Of a DNA stretch of 8,984 nt, positions 1 through 6,636 are shown one piece after another. Position 1 is the stretch's first letter, and each line of letters opens with the position of its first letter. The notes beneath the pieces were generated by a model that ran no database searches, was not told the origin of the DNA, and worked only from the letters and a program-made list of their open reading frames with translations. The position numbers and the translations under genes are program-made. The DNA comes from an uncultured Eubacteriales bacterium. GTDB lineage: Bacteria > Bacillota > Clostridia > Christensenellales > Christensenellaceae. The DNA is taken from assembly GCA_905193725.1 (NCBI GenBank), contig CAJJPW010000077.1:1-8984 (forward strand). Direction: 5' to 3'.

Positions 1-1050
<1,050 letters not shown>

Positions 1051-1108
1051 TCAAACAACGGTTAAATATTTTTATATAAACTTGACCGTCTTCATAAGCA
1101 ACACTTTC

Positions 1109-1137
1109 ATTATATAGTTTAATGAGGGGAAGGTCAA
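1109..1137 (-). promoter_or_regulatory. Sigma-A type promoter of the pyruvate:ferredoxin oxidoreductase gene
   Basis: Read on the minus strand, TTGACC (1137-1132) and TATAAT (1114-1109) are separated by exactly 17 bases. This is one mismatch from the full consensus. The expected transcript start is near 1102, which leaves a leader of about 90 bases before the ATG at 1011. The -35 box lies inside GGTCAAG (plus strand, 1132-1138), and an inverted copy, CTTGACC, occurs at 1081-1087 in the leader. Confidence 0.75.
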
Positions 1138-1365
1138 GGCTTTATCACAATATAATAACAATAAAAATTCCCCGCAGTTATGCTGTTTATAACGAGTGTG
1201 AGACAAAAATCACAATTATTGATTTTATACATTTTTAAAATTCACCAGTGGCTTTGTACATGAAAAAATACCCATAAAAGCAGATGAGAAATAAAATGTG
1301 TGGCAAGAAAAAAAGAAAAATGCTACAGACTATCCCAAAAAACGATAGGAATTGTAAAAACCCAA

Positions 1366-1393
1366 TTGTGAAAATACAATTATGTGTTACAAT
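1366..1393 (+). promoter_or_regulatory. Candidate extended -10 promoter of hisC
   Basis: TTGTGA (1366-1371) and TACAAT (1388-1393) are 16 bases apart, and TG at 1385-1386 gives an extended -10 (TGtTACAAT). The start of transcription would be near 1400, about 78 bases before the hisC ATG. A perfect dyad, AATTGT-N6-ACAATT at 1364-1381, covers the -35 box and half of the spacer. A repressor bound there would block polymerase. The regulator is unknown. Confidence 0.5.
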
Positions 1394-1477
1394 GAAAAAG
1401 AATTAGCGGCTCATTTGATTGGAATAGATCGGTGCTGCTGTTAGCTTGATATAAGGCTGGACATGGGAGGAAATACA

Positions 1478-2536
1478 ATGAAAGAGTACTGGAGTCAAAA
1501 GGCAAAGAGCATGAAACCCTATCAGGCGGGGGAACAGCCCAAAAGAGAGCGGCTGATCAAGCTGAACACCAATGAAAACCCTTACGGACCGTCACCCAAG
1601 GTGAGGGAGGCTCTGGCTCACTTTGACATAGACAGTTTAAGGCTTTATCCCGACCCTATGAGTGAGGATTTAAAACGGACGATTGCAACGCGATGTGGGT
1701 TACAGCCGGAAAATGTGTTCTGCGCAAACGGATCGGACGAGGCCTTAGCTCTGTGTTTTCAGGCGTTTTTTGATCGGGAAAGGCCGGTTTTGGTGCCAGA
1801 TATTACCTACAGCTTTTACCAGGTGTGGGCGGAAATGTACGATAAAACACTCACCTCTGTGCCACTAAACGAGGATTTTGACCTGGTGATAGGGGATTAT
1901 GAAAATGCCACAGGAGGCATCTTGTTCCCCAATCCTAACGCCCCCACGGGTAAGGCACTGTCTCTGGAGCAAATTCAAAAGCTGGTGGAACATGTAAAGT
2001 GCATTGTGATTGTGGACGAGGCGTATGTGGAGTTTGGCGCCCAGTCGGCTCAGGAGCTGGTGAGAAGGTATGAGAACCTTGCAGTGGTGCGGACGCTATC
2101 CAAATCCCACGGTCTGGCAGGGCTGCGGTTGGGATATGTGCTGGCAAATCAAAACCTGATCGCCGCGCTGGAGACGCTAAAAGACAGCTTTAACTCCTAC
2201 CCGGTGGATAGACTTGCCCAAACCCCGGGCAAGGCGGCGCTGGAGGACGAGGAATATTACGGGGATGTGAAGGACAAGGAGATAGCCACCCGCCAGTGGT
2301 TTACCAGTGAGATGAGGAACCTGGGATTTCGGGTACTGGACTCTCAGGCCAACTTTGTCTTTGCCAGCCATCCAAGCTGTGGGGCAGAGAAGCTCATGAA
2401 GGCTCTGAGGGAACGGGGCATTATCCTGCGCCATTTCAACCAGCCTAGAATCAGCGAGTTTTTGCGCATCACCATTGGCACGGACGAGCAGATGCAGCAG
2501 CTGGTGAAGGAGCTGGAAACCATCTTGCAGTCATAG
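1478..2536 (+). CDS. hisC: Histidinol-phosphate aminotransferase
   Basis: This PLP-dependent, fold-type I cytosolic aminotransferase converts imidazole-acetol phosphate to histidinol phosphate with glutamate as amino donor, a late step of histidine synthesis. The 352-residue length is normal for HisC. Visible motifs are LNTNENPYGPSP near the N-terminus, LRLYPDP, FCANGSDEAL, FPNPNAPTGK, VDEAYVEFG, TLSKSHGLAGLRLGY with the PLP lysine at residue 209, and LRITIGTDEQM at the C-terminus. I chose the ATG at 1478 rather than the in-frame ATG at 1463, because the ribosome binding site GGGAGG (1465-1470) overlaps the upstream codon and sits seven bases before 1478. The gene stands alone, with no other his gene nearby, and is followed after 48 bases by the LiaF-like gene. 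Some HisC enzymes also accept aromatic amino acids, so a broader role is possible. Confidence 0.92.
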   Translation: MKEYWSQKAKSMKPYQAGEQPKRERLIKLNTNENPYGPSPKVREALAHFDIDSLRLYPDPMSEDLKRTIATRCGLQPENVFCANGSDEALALCFQAFFDRERPVLVPDITYSFYQVWAEMYDKTLTSVPLNEDFDLVIGDYENATGGILFPNPNAPTGKALSLEQIQKLVEHVKCIVIVDEAYVEFGAQSAQELVRRYENLAVVRTLSKSHGLAGLRLGYVLANQNLIAALETLKDSFNSYPVDRLAQTPGKAALEDEEYYGDVKDKEIATRQWFTSEMRNLGFRVLDSQANFVFASHPSCGAEKLMKALRERGIILRHFNQPRISEFLRITIGTDEQMQQLVKELETILQS

Positions 2537-2553
2537 CAAAGGGATATTATAAA
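2525..2553 (+). promoter_or_regulatory. Possible weak promoter before the LiaF-like gene
   Basis: TTGCAG (2525-2530), inside the hisC 3' end, and TATAAA (2548-2553) are 17 bases apart. The -10 matches the consensus at five of six positions, the -35 at only three. It could give the membrane protein transcription independent of hisC. Read-through from hisC is equally plausible. Confidence 0.3.
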
Positions 2554-2584
2554 TTAAGAGAGTAAAAATGAGAGAGGAAAAAAT

Positions 2585-3256
2585 ATGAGAAAGAAAATTG
2601 CCGATGGACTGACAGGGCTTATTATCCTAGCAGTGGGCGTTTTGCTGATTTTGAGAGCGTGCCATGTGATCGAACAAATCGCCTTTCCCGGCTGGTGGGC
2701 TGTGGCTATTGCCCTCATCGGCTTGATTAACATGGTGAGAAGCGGTATAAATGCTGGCAATGTGATCTTGCTGGCAGTAGGGGTATTGCTATACCTCAAT
2801 GCAAATGAGATGTTAGAGGGCGTGAATATCTGGCTGCTCATTGGAGGAGTGGCAATTGTAATCATAGGAGTGCGGGTGCTGTTTCACCGGCCCACCAAAC
2901 ACATTCCTCATTCAGGACAGCAAGAAAGCTATACGGCGGTATTCAGCGGGGCGGAAGACAAGGTAGTGGGGAATTTTCATGGGACGAATATCACTGCGAT
3001 ATTCGGCGGCGTGGATTTAGATCTCTCCGAGGCTGTAGTTACAGAGGACTGCACTATCAAAATTACGGCAGTCTTTGGCGGGGGAGATCTGGTGGCGCCC
3101 AGAAACGTCCACATCAAGGTCTCAGGGGTTCCCATTTTTGGCGGCTACACCAACCATGTGAACTGGCAGATGCCGGAAGACGCTCCCACCTTATACATCG
3201 ACTGTGTGACAATTTTTGGCGGAGTGGATATTCTAGAGACTAAAAAGAAAGGCTAA
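2585..3256 (+). CDS. LiaF-like membrane protein (four N-terminal helices, C-terminal FGG-repeat domain)
   Basis: The 223-residue protein has four predicted membrane segments, at about residues 9-27, 35-51, 59-73 and 81-100. A soluble C-terminal domain follows, built around a recurring Phe-Gly-Gly (or Phe-Ser-Gly) turn at residues 120, 140, 164, 185 and 211, with AIFGGVDLDLS and TIFGGVDILE the clearest copies. This is the architecture of LiaF/YvqF-type cell-wall stress proteins. In Bacillus, LiaF holds the LiaS kinase inactive at the membrane. Here no liaR or liaS gene is adjacent, so a link to envelope stress sensing is inference from the family only. The start has a GAGAGGA ribosome binding site a few bases upstream. 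The gene follows hisC by 48 bases. I see no strong terminator after it. Confidence 0.75.
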   Translation: MRKKIADGLTGLIILAVGVLLILRACHVIEQIAFPGWWAVAIALIGLINMVRSGINAGNVILLAVGVLLYLNANEMLEGVNIWLLIGGVAIVIIGVRVLFHRPTKHIPHSGQQESYTAVFSGAEDKVVGNFHGTNITAIFGGVDLDLSEAVVTEDCTIKITAVFGGGDLVAPRNVHIKVSGVPIFGGYTNHVNWQMPEDAPTLYIDCVTIFGGVDILETKKKG

Positions 3257-3283
3257 AGTACTTCAGATCAGCTAAAATACCGC

Positions 3284-3299
3284 ATATTTCGGAAAATAT
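3284..3299. promoter_or_regulatory. AT-rich dyad resembling a CodY box upstream of the ABC importer
   Basis: ATATTT-CGGA-AAATAT is a perfect 6-base dyad with a 4-base centre. Compared with the CodY consensus AATTTTCWGAAAATT, the best 15-base alignment on either strand matches 11 positions. It lies just upstream of the importer promoter. CodY commonly represses amino acid importers in low-GC Gram-positive bacteria, so the context fits, but the match is modest. Confidence 0.3.
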
Positions 3300-3311
3300 T
3301 TTAAATAACGC

Positions 3312-3340
3312 TTTACTAATTTAGCAAACTAAATTATAAT
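3312..3340 (+). promoter_or_regulatory. Promoter of the amino acid ABC importer operon, with a palindrome in the spacer
   Basis: TTTACT (3312-3317) and a perfect TATAAT (3335-3340) are separated by 17 bases. The spacer is almost entirely the palindrome TAATTTAG-CAAA-CTAAATTA (3317-3336), a perfect 8-base dyad that reaches into both promoter boxes. This is a classic position for a repressor operator. Transcription should start near 3347, giving a leader of roughly 145 bases. Confidence 0.65.
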
Positions 3341-3390
3341 ATTCTGTGCAATCCTTTAAGAGATGAGAAAATCTTCAGTTTGTTAGAGAT

Positions 3391-3457
3391 TGCCCGCTGC
3401 ATGAGTGCAGCGCCTGATTGGGATGATATGCCTATCTGCCATAGAGCAGTGGGCAGA
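3391..3457 (+). promoter_or_regulatory. Foldable mRNA leader with mutually exclusive helices
   Basis: Three helices can be drawn in the leader of the binding-protein mRNA. Helix A pairs CGCTGCA (3395-3401) with TGCAGCG (3406-3412) around a TGAG loop. Helix B pairs TGCCCGCTGC (3391-3400) with GCAGTGGGCA (3446-3455), ten pairs including one G-U. Helix C pairs TCTGCC (3435-3440) with GGCAGA (3452-3457). B excludes both A and C. No U-run follows, and the ribosome binding site at 3478-3484 is outside the structure. I do not recognise a known riboswitch. It may only stabilise the mRNA. Confidence 0.35.
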
Positions 3458-3490
3458 AATAAAAAGTGTGAAATATGCGGAGGAAAGAAC

Positions 3491-4351
3491 ATGAAAAAAT
3501 TACTGGCTATCTTATTGGCAGTGGCAATGGTATTTGCCTTTGCAGCTTGCGGAAATACCGAAACACCTTCTACAAGTGAAGGAACAAACAGTGCAGAAGG
3601 GAGCGCAGAGGGCGAAGATAATTCGCTAAACGAAGTAATGGAAAAGGGCACTTTAGTGCTGGGACTGGACGACTCTTTCCCGCCCATGGGCTTCCAAGAT
3701 GAAAGCGGCGAGATTGTGGGATTTGACATTGATTTGGCAAAAGAACTCACCAGCAGAATGGGTGTTGAGCTTGTGCCCCAGCCGGTGAACTGGGATACCA
3801 AAAATGCAGAACTAAACAACAAAAATATCGACGTTTTGTGGAACGGCTTTAGCATTACCGAGGAGAGAAAACAAGAAGTTCTGTTCTCCGACCCTTATAT
3901 GATCAACCACCAGATCATCATCGTTTTGAAGGACTCTGGCATTCAGAGCAAAGAGGATTTAGCAGGTAAAGTGGTATGTGCACAGATCGACTCCAGCGCG
4001 GCAGATGCCATCTCAAAAGAGGCGGATTTAAAGGCCAGCTTTGGGGACTACATTGAAGTATCTGACTATGTATCCGGCCTGACCGAGCTCAAAAACGGCA
4101 CAGTGGACTGTGTGGTAGTAGATGAGTGTGTGGGAAGATATTATATTGAAAAGGAAATCGAACAGGGCAACGATGTGTATCAGGTGCTAGAGGACAACTT
4201 TGGCCAAGAGGATTATGCAATTGGCTTCCGCCTCACAGATCAGGCTCTGCGGGACGAAGTGAACAAAATCTTAAACGAGATGATCGAGGACGGCACAGCT
4301 GCTGAGATTTCCAATACCTGGTTTGGCAGAGACGTTACTCAGGGAGAATAG
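3491..4351 (+). CDS. Polar amino acid ABC importer, substrate-binding lipoprotein
   Basis: This is an extracellular, lipid-anchored binding protein (SBP family 3) that delivers an amino acid to the permease encoded next to it. The 286-residue form starts at the ATG at 3491, which has CGGAGGA (3478-3484) six bases upstream. Residues 1-19 are a lipoprotein signal ending in FAAC, with Cys20 as the lipid anchor. Residues 21-45 are a Ser/Glu/Gly-rich linker. The family signature GFDIDLAKE is at 77-85. Arg126 in SITEERK and Asp211 in VVVDE correspond to ligand-contacting Arg77 and Asp161 of HisJ. The exact substrate (glutamine, cystine, histidine or other) cannot be read from the sequence. The frame is open upstream to 3380, but that stretch has no ribosome binding site and would bury the signal peptide. 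A strong terminator follows the gene. Confidence 0.92.
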   Translation: MKKLLAILLAVAMVFAFAACGNTETPSTSEGTNSAEGSAEGEDNSLNEVMEKGTLVLGLDDSFPPMGFQDESGEIVGFDIDLAKELTSRMGVELVPQPVNWDTKNAELNNKNIDVLWNGFSITEERKQEVLFSDPYMINHQIIIVLKDSGIQSKEDLAGKVVCAQIDSSAADAISKEADLKASFGDYIEVSDYVSGLTELKNGTVDCVVVDECVGRYYIEKEIEQGNDVYQVLEDNFGQEDYAIGFRLTDQALRDEVNKILNEMIEDGTAAEISNTWFGRDVTQGE

Positions 4352-4408
4352 GTCTCCGGTTGACTTGGGTAAGACGGAAAGGCTGCATAAAGAATCCATA
4401 AAACGCAC

Positions 4409-4446
4409 AGTTTCGGGGCAAAAACGCTCCGAAACTATGTTTTTTT
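4409..4446 (+). terminator. Intrinsic terminator between the binding-protein and permease genes
   Basis: AGTTTCGGGGC (4409-4419) pairs with GCTCCGAAACT (4426-4436) around the loop AAAAAC, an 11-pair stem with one G-U. Seven T residues (4440-4446) follow after a 3-base gap. I see no good promoter between it and the permease gene at 4528. It probably works as a partial terminator that lowers expression of the two downstream genes. Confidence 0.8.
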
Positions 4447-4527
4447 ATAAAGAAGCTGGCAAAAAACGGAAGAGTCTGGATGGATTAGTGCAATGGGCTA
4501 GCTGAATATGGGAAAGAGGAAGGAAAC

Positions 4528-5187
4528 ATGAAGTATTTTGAGAGTTGGGAATCCTTTGTGAATTTGATCAATCCCCTGCTGGATGGTCTGGGCGTTACCC
4601 TGACGTTTTTTATACTGACGCTGGTGTTTGCTCTACCCCTTGGGCTGCTTTTGTGCTTTGGGAAAACCTCTAAAATAGCGCCTCTGCGCTGGTTTTGTAG
4701 CGGTTATATTCTCCTGTTCCGGGGTACGCCGCTGCTTTTGCAACTGATCTTCTTCTTCTTTGGCCTGCCAGTCATCGGCATTACCATCTCTAGAGAAGCT
4801 GCTGTTGTGGTGGCATTTAGCCTAAACTATGCGGCGTATTTTGCTGAAATCTACCGGGGTGGCTTATTATCCATCTCCAAAGGGCAATACGAGGCGGCAC
4901 AAGTGCTGGGGCTGAAAAAGTCCACCACTTTTTCCAAGATCATTCTCCCACAGATCATCAAACGAATTCTGCCCCCTATTTCCAACGAGATCATCACTTT
5001 GGTCAAAGACACCTCATTGGTGTATGCCATCGCAGTGAGCGATTTGATCAAAGAGGCCAAGACCATTATGTTGCGGGATATGAATTTGATGCCTCTGGTG
5101 GTAGCGGCGGTATTCTATTTACTGCTCACCACGATATTTACCTTTATCTTAAATAAATGTGAAAAGAAACTCAGCTATTATCAGTAA
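4528..5187 (+). CDS. Polar amino acid ABC importer, permease
   Basis: This 219-residue inner-membrane permease of the HisM/GlnP type forms the channel of the importer, probably as a homodimer because only one permease gene is present. Several hydrophobic helices are visible: LGVTLTFFILTLVFALPLGL near residues 19-38, YILLFRG then LLLQLIFFFF, AVVVAFSLNYAAYFAEIYRG, and LVVAAVFYLLLTTIFTFIL near the C-terminus. The cytoplasmic coupling motif EAAQVLGL begins at residue 122, and its partner helix follows (STTFSKIILPQ). The ATG at 4528 has AGGAAGG about five bases upstream. The ATPase gene begins 14 bases after the stop. It lies downstream of the terminator at 4409-4446, so it probably depends on read-through. 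Confidence 0.92.
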   Translation: MKYFESWESFVNLINPLLDGLGVTLTFFILTLVFALPLGLLLCFGKTSKIAPLRWFCSGYILLFRGTPLLLQLIFFFFGLPVIGITISREAAVVVAFSLNYAAYFAEIYRGGLLSISKGQYEAAQVLGLKKSTTFSKIILPQIIKRILPPISNEIITLVKDTSLVYAIAVSDLIKEAKTIMLRDMNLMPLVVAAVFYLLLTTIFTFILNKCEKKLSYYQ

Positions 5188-5201
5188 AGGGGGAGTGGCA
5201 C

Positions 5202-5951
5202 ATGGAAATGTTAAAGGCAGTAGATCTGCATAAGAAATTTGGCAATCTAGAGGTTCTCAAAGGAGTAGAACTTTCTGTAAATAAAGGGGATGTAGTTGCC
5301 ATTATCGGCCCTTCTGGCTCGGGAAAGAGCACGCTGCTCAGACTGCTGGTCAACTTGGAAAAGGTGGATCAAGGTTCTATCCAGATCATGGGAGAGTATA
5401 TGGTAAAGGATGCAGTGTATGGAAACGATGCCAATATACTGGATATGCGCAAAAAAATCGGGATGGTGTTCCAGAGCTTTGAGCTGTTTCCCCATCTATC
5501 CGTACTAGGTAATATCACCTTAGCACCTATCAAGGTTAACGGACTCTCCAAGGAAGAGGCGGAGAAAAAGGCCATGGAGCTGCTCCAAAAAACCGGCCTG
5601 GAGGCAAAGGCGCAAAGTTATCCTTGCGAACTTTCCGGCGGACAAAAGCAAAGGGTGGCCATTGCGCGAGCACTTGCTATGGATCCGGATATTCTGTGCT
5701 TTGACGAACCCACCTCAGCCCTGGATCCGGAGCTCACAGGTGAGGTACTCAAGGTGATCAAAGAACTGGCCACCACGGACATGACCATGATTATCGTGAC
5801 CCACGAGATGGGCTTTGCCAGAGAAGTGGCCAATCAAGTGCTGTTTATGGATGAAGGCGTGATTTTAGACAGAGGAACGCCCGAGGAGATCTTCGGTAAC
5901 ACGCAAAATGAGCGGATTCGGGCATTTTTAAGCAAGCTACTCAGTATATAG
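5202..5951 (+). CDS. Polar amino acid ABC importer, ATP-binding protein
   Basis: This cytoplasmic ATPase of the GlnQ/HisP type powers the importer. All core motifs are present: Walker A GPSGSGKST at residues 36-44 (Lys42), the Q-loop in MVFQSFELFPHLSV, signature LSGGQKQR starting at residue 144, Walker B ILCFDEP at 164-170 with catalytic Glu169, the D-loop SALDPEL, and the H-loop His201 in VTHEMGFARE. The 249-residue length is normal. GGGGGAG (5189-5195) lies six bases before the ATG at 5202, which favours it over the ATG at 5208. It follows the permease by 14 bases and is clearly co-transcribed with it. I see no defect. Confidence 0.95.
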   Translation: MEMLKAVDLHKKFGNLEVLKGVELSVNKGDVVAIIGPSGSGKSTLLRLLVNLEKVDQGSIQIMGEYMVKDAVYGNDANILDMRKKIGMVFQSFELFPHLSVLGNITLAPIKVNGLSKEEAEKKAMELLQKTGLEAKAQSYPCELSGGQKQRVAIARALAMDPDILCFDEPTSALDPELTGEVLKVIKELATTDMTMIIVTHEMGFAREVANQVLFMDEGVILDRGTPEEIFGNTQNERIRAFLSKLLSI

Positions 5952-6006
5952 CAGCAGCTCGGACATGTTATAGCTGCTGAGGATATGGATGCATGGGAGC
6001 ATTTTT
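5952..6006 (+). terminator. Weak candidate terminator after the ABC importer operon
   Basis: CAGCAGCT (5952-5959) pairs perfectly with AGCTGCTG (5972-5979) around a 12-base loop, directly after the ATPase stop codon. No U-run follows at once. A small second stem, ATGC/GCAT (5989-5992 and 5999-6002), runs into TTTTT at 6002-6006. Neither part is a textbook terminator. Confidence 0.35.
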
Positions 6007-6117
6007 AAAGAAGCTCTAGCGTATATAGTATTAGGGCTCTGATAAGCGGGAAACAATAGGGTATGGGGCGAGATGCCTTGTACTCTTTTTATGGTACGGA
6101 AAGAAATTGGGAAGGAA

Positions 6118-6146
6118 TAGACCTTTTGACAGTTTTTTGATACAAT
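6118..6146 (+). promoter_or_regulatory. Candidate extended -10 promoter of the glmU-pth-mfd cluster
   Basis: TAGACC (6118-6123) and TACAAT (6141-6146) are 17 bases apart, and TG at 6138-6139 makes the extended form TGaTACAAT. Transcription would start near 6153, about 136 bases before the glmU ATG. A perfect TTGACA at 6126-6131 lies in the spacer, but has no suitable -10 box at 16-19 bases. Confidence 0.5.
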
Positions 6147-6288
6147 AGGTAAGACGCAAATTCTCTGTGTTTGAAAGAGAAAGATATCGGAGAACATGCG
6201 CCTATGAAAAGGGAAAACGGATAGTGCCAGAGGGACTTTGGGCCGGCCCGTCAATGAAGTAAAGAAGAATATATGAGGTGAAAATCGT

Positions 6289-6636
6289 ATGAGTTGTGTT
6301 GGGGTGATTTTAGCAGCAGGAGAGGGAACGCGGATGAAATCCAAACTGCCCAAGGTGCTTCACAAGGCGGCAGGAATGCCGTTGGTGAAATGGGTGATCG
6401 ACGCGACCCAACAGGCCACCGGGCAAAAGCCCATACTCGTCTGCGGGAATCATAGAGAATTGGTAGAAGAGCACTGCGGAGATTTGGTACAGTATGCCTT
6501 CCAGCCCCAGAGGTTGGGCAGCGGCCATGCGGTGATGTGCGCCAAGGAGGAGCTGCTGCAAAAGAAGAGCCTCCAGGAGTACAAAAGCGCCCAGGCGAAT
6601 CTGGCGCGGGCCCTCAGGAGACATGCCGCTGATTAG
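6289..6636 (+). CDS. glmU: GlmU, N-terminal fragment: start of the uridyltransferase domain (frame broken)
   Basis: GlmU makes UDP-N-acetylglucosamine, the precursor of peptidoglycan, in the cytoplasm. Its N-terminal domain transfers UMP to N-acetylglucosamine-1-phosphate. This frame carries the nucleotide-binding signature ILAAGEGTRMKS (residues 7-18), LPKVLHK, and RLGSGHAVM, matching the E. coli order. It then loses similarity after about residue 100, reads ANLARALRRHAAD and stops at 6634-6636. A normal GlmU has about 450 residues, and this piece has 115. The rest of the protein continues in the next frame (6623-7705). The ATG has AGGTGA upstream with a 7-base gap. The break is a true mutation, an assembly or sequencing error, or less likely a frameshift or split-gene arrangement. 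The identity of the fragment is secure. Confidence 0.85.
   Translation: MSCVGVILAAGEGTRMKSKLPKVLHKAAGMPLVKWVIDATQQATGQKPILVCGNHRELVEEHCGDLVQYAFQPQRLGSGHAVMCAKEELLQKKSLQEYKSAQANLARALRRHAAD

Larger units (their letters stand above)
5952..6288. other. Intergenic region between the importer operon and glmU
   Basis: This 337-base stretch holds a weak candidate terminator at its start and a candidate promoter at 6118-6146. The leader before glmU includes the 10-base palindrome GGGCCGGCCC (6239-6248). I see no gene with a ribosome binding site on either strand and no RNA gene I recognise. Confidence 0.55.

Noticed and set aside
1197..1214. CRP/FNR-type binding site TGTGA-N8-TCACA
   Set aside because: The known sites have six bases or fewer between the half-sites, so I list it only as part of a dyad cluster and not as a named site.
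3380..3490. N-terminal extension of the binding protein, with a CH...CxxC pattern
   Set aside because: The frame is open, but there is no ribosome binding site for a TTG at 3380 or the ATGs at 3401 and 3428. A good site precedes 3491, and the extension would bury the lipoprotein signal. The Cys/His pattern is probably chance.
3334..3855. 173-residue minus-strand open frame
   Set aside because: It is antisense to the binding-protein gene and its promoter. The composition is that of a reverse-frame shadow, rich in Ser, Phe and Leu.
4360..4365. TTGACT as a -35 box for a permease promoter
   Set aside because: No acceptable -10 box lies at 16-19 bases. The nearest AT-rich hexamer is at 20 bases and weak.
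4323..4505. 60-residue open frame between binding protein and permease
   Set aside because: It begins inside the binding-protein gene, reads through the terminator hairpin and has no recognisable content.
6126..6131. Perfect TTGACA before glmU
   Set aside because: At 16-19 bases the candidate -10 hexamers are poor, and TACAAT is only nine bases away. The extended -10 promoter with TAGACC is a better reading.
5937..6353. 138-residue minus-strand open frame across the glmU upstream region
   Set aside because: It overlaps the ATPase end and the conserved glmU start in antisense and has no family resemblance.
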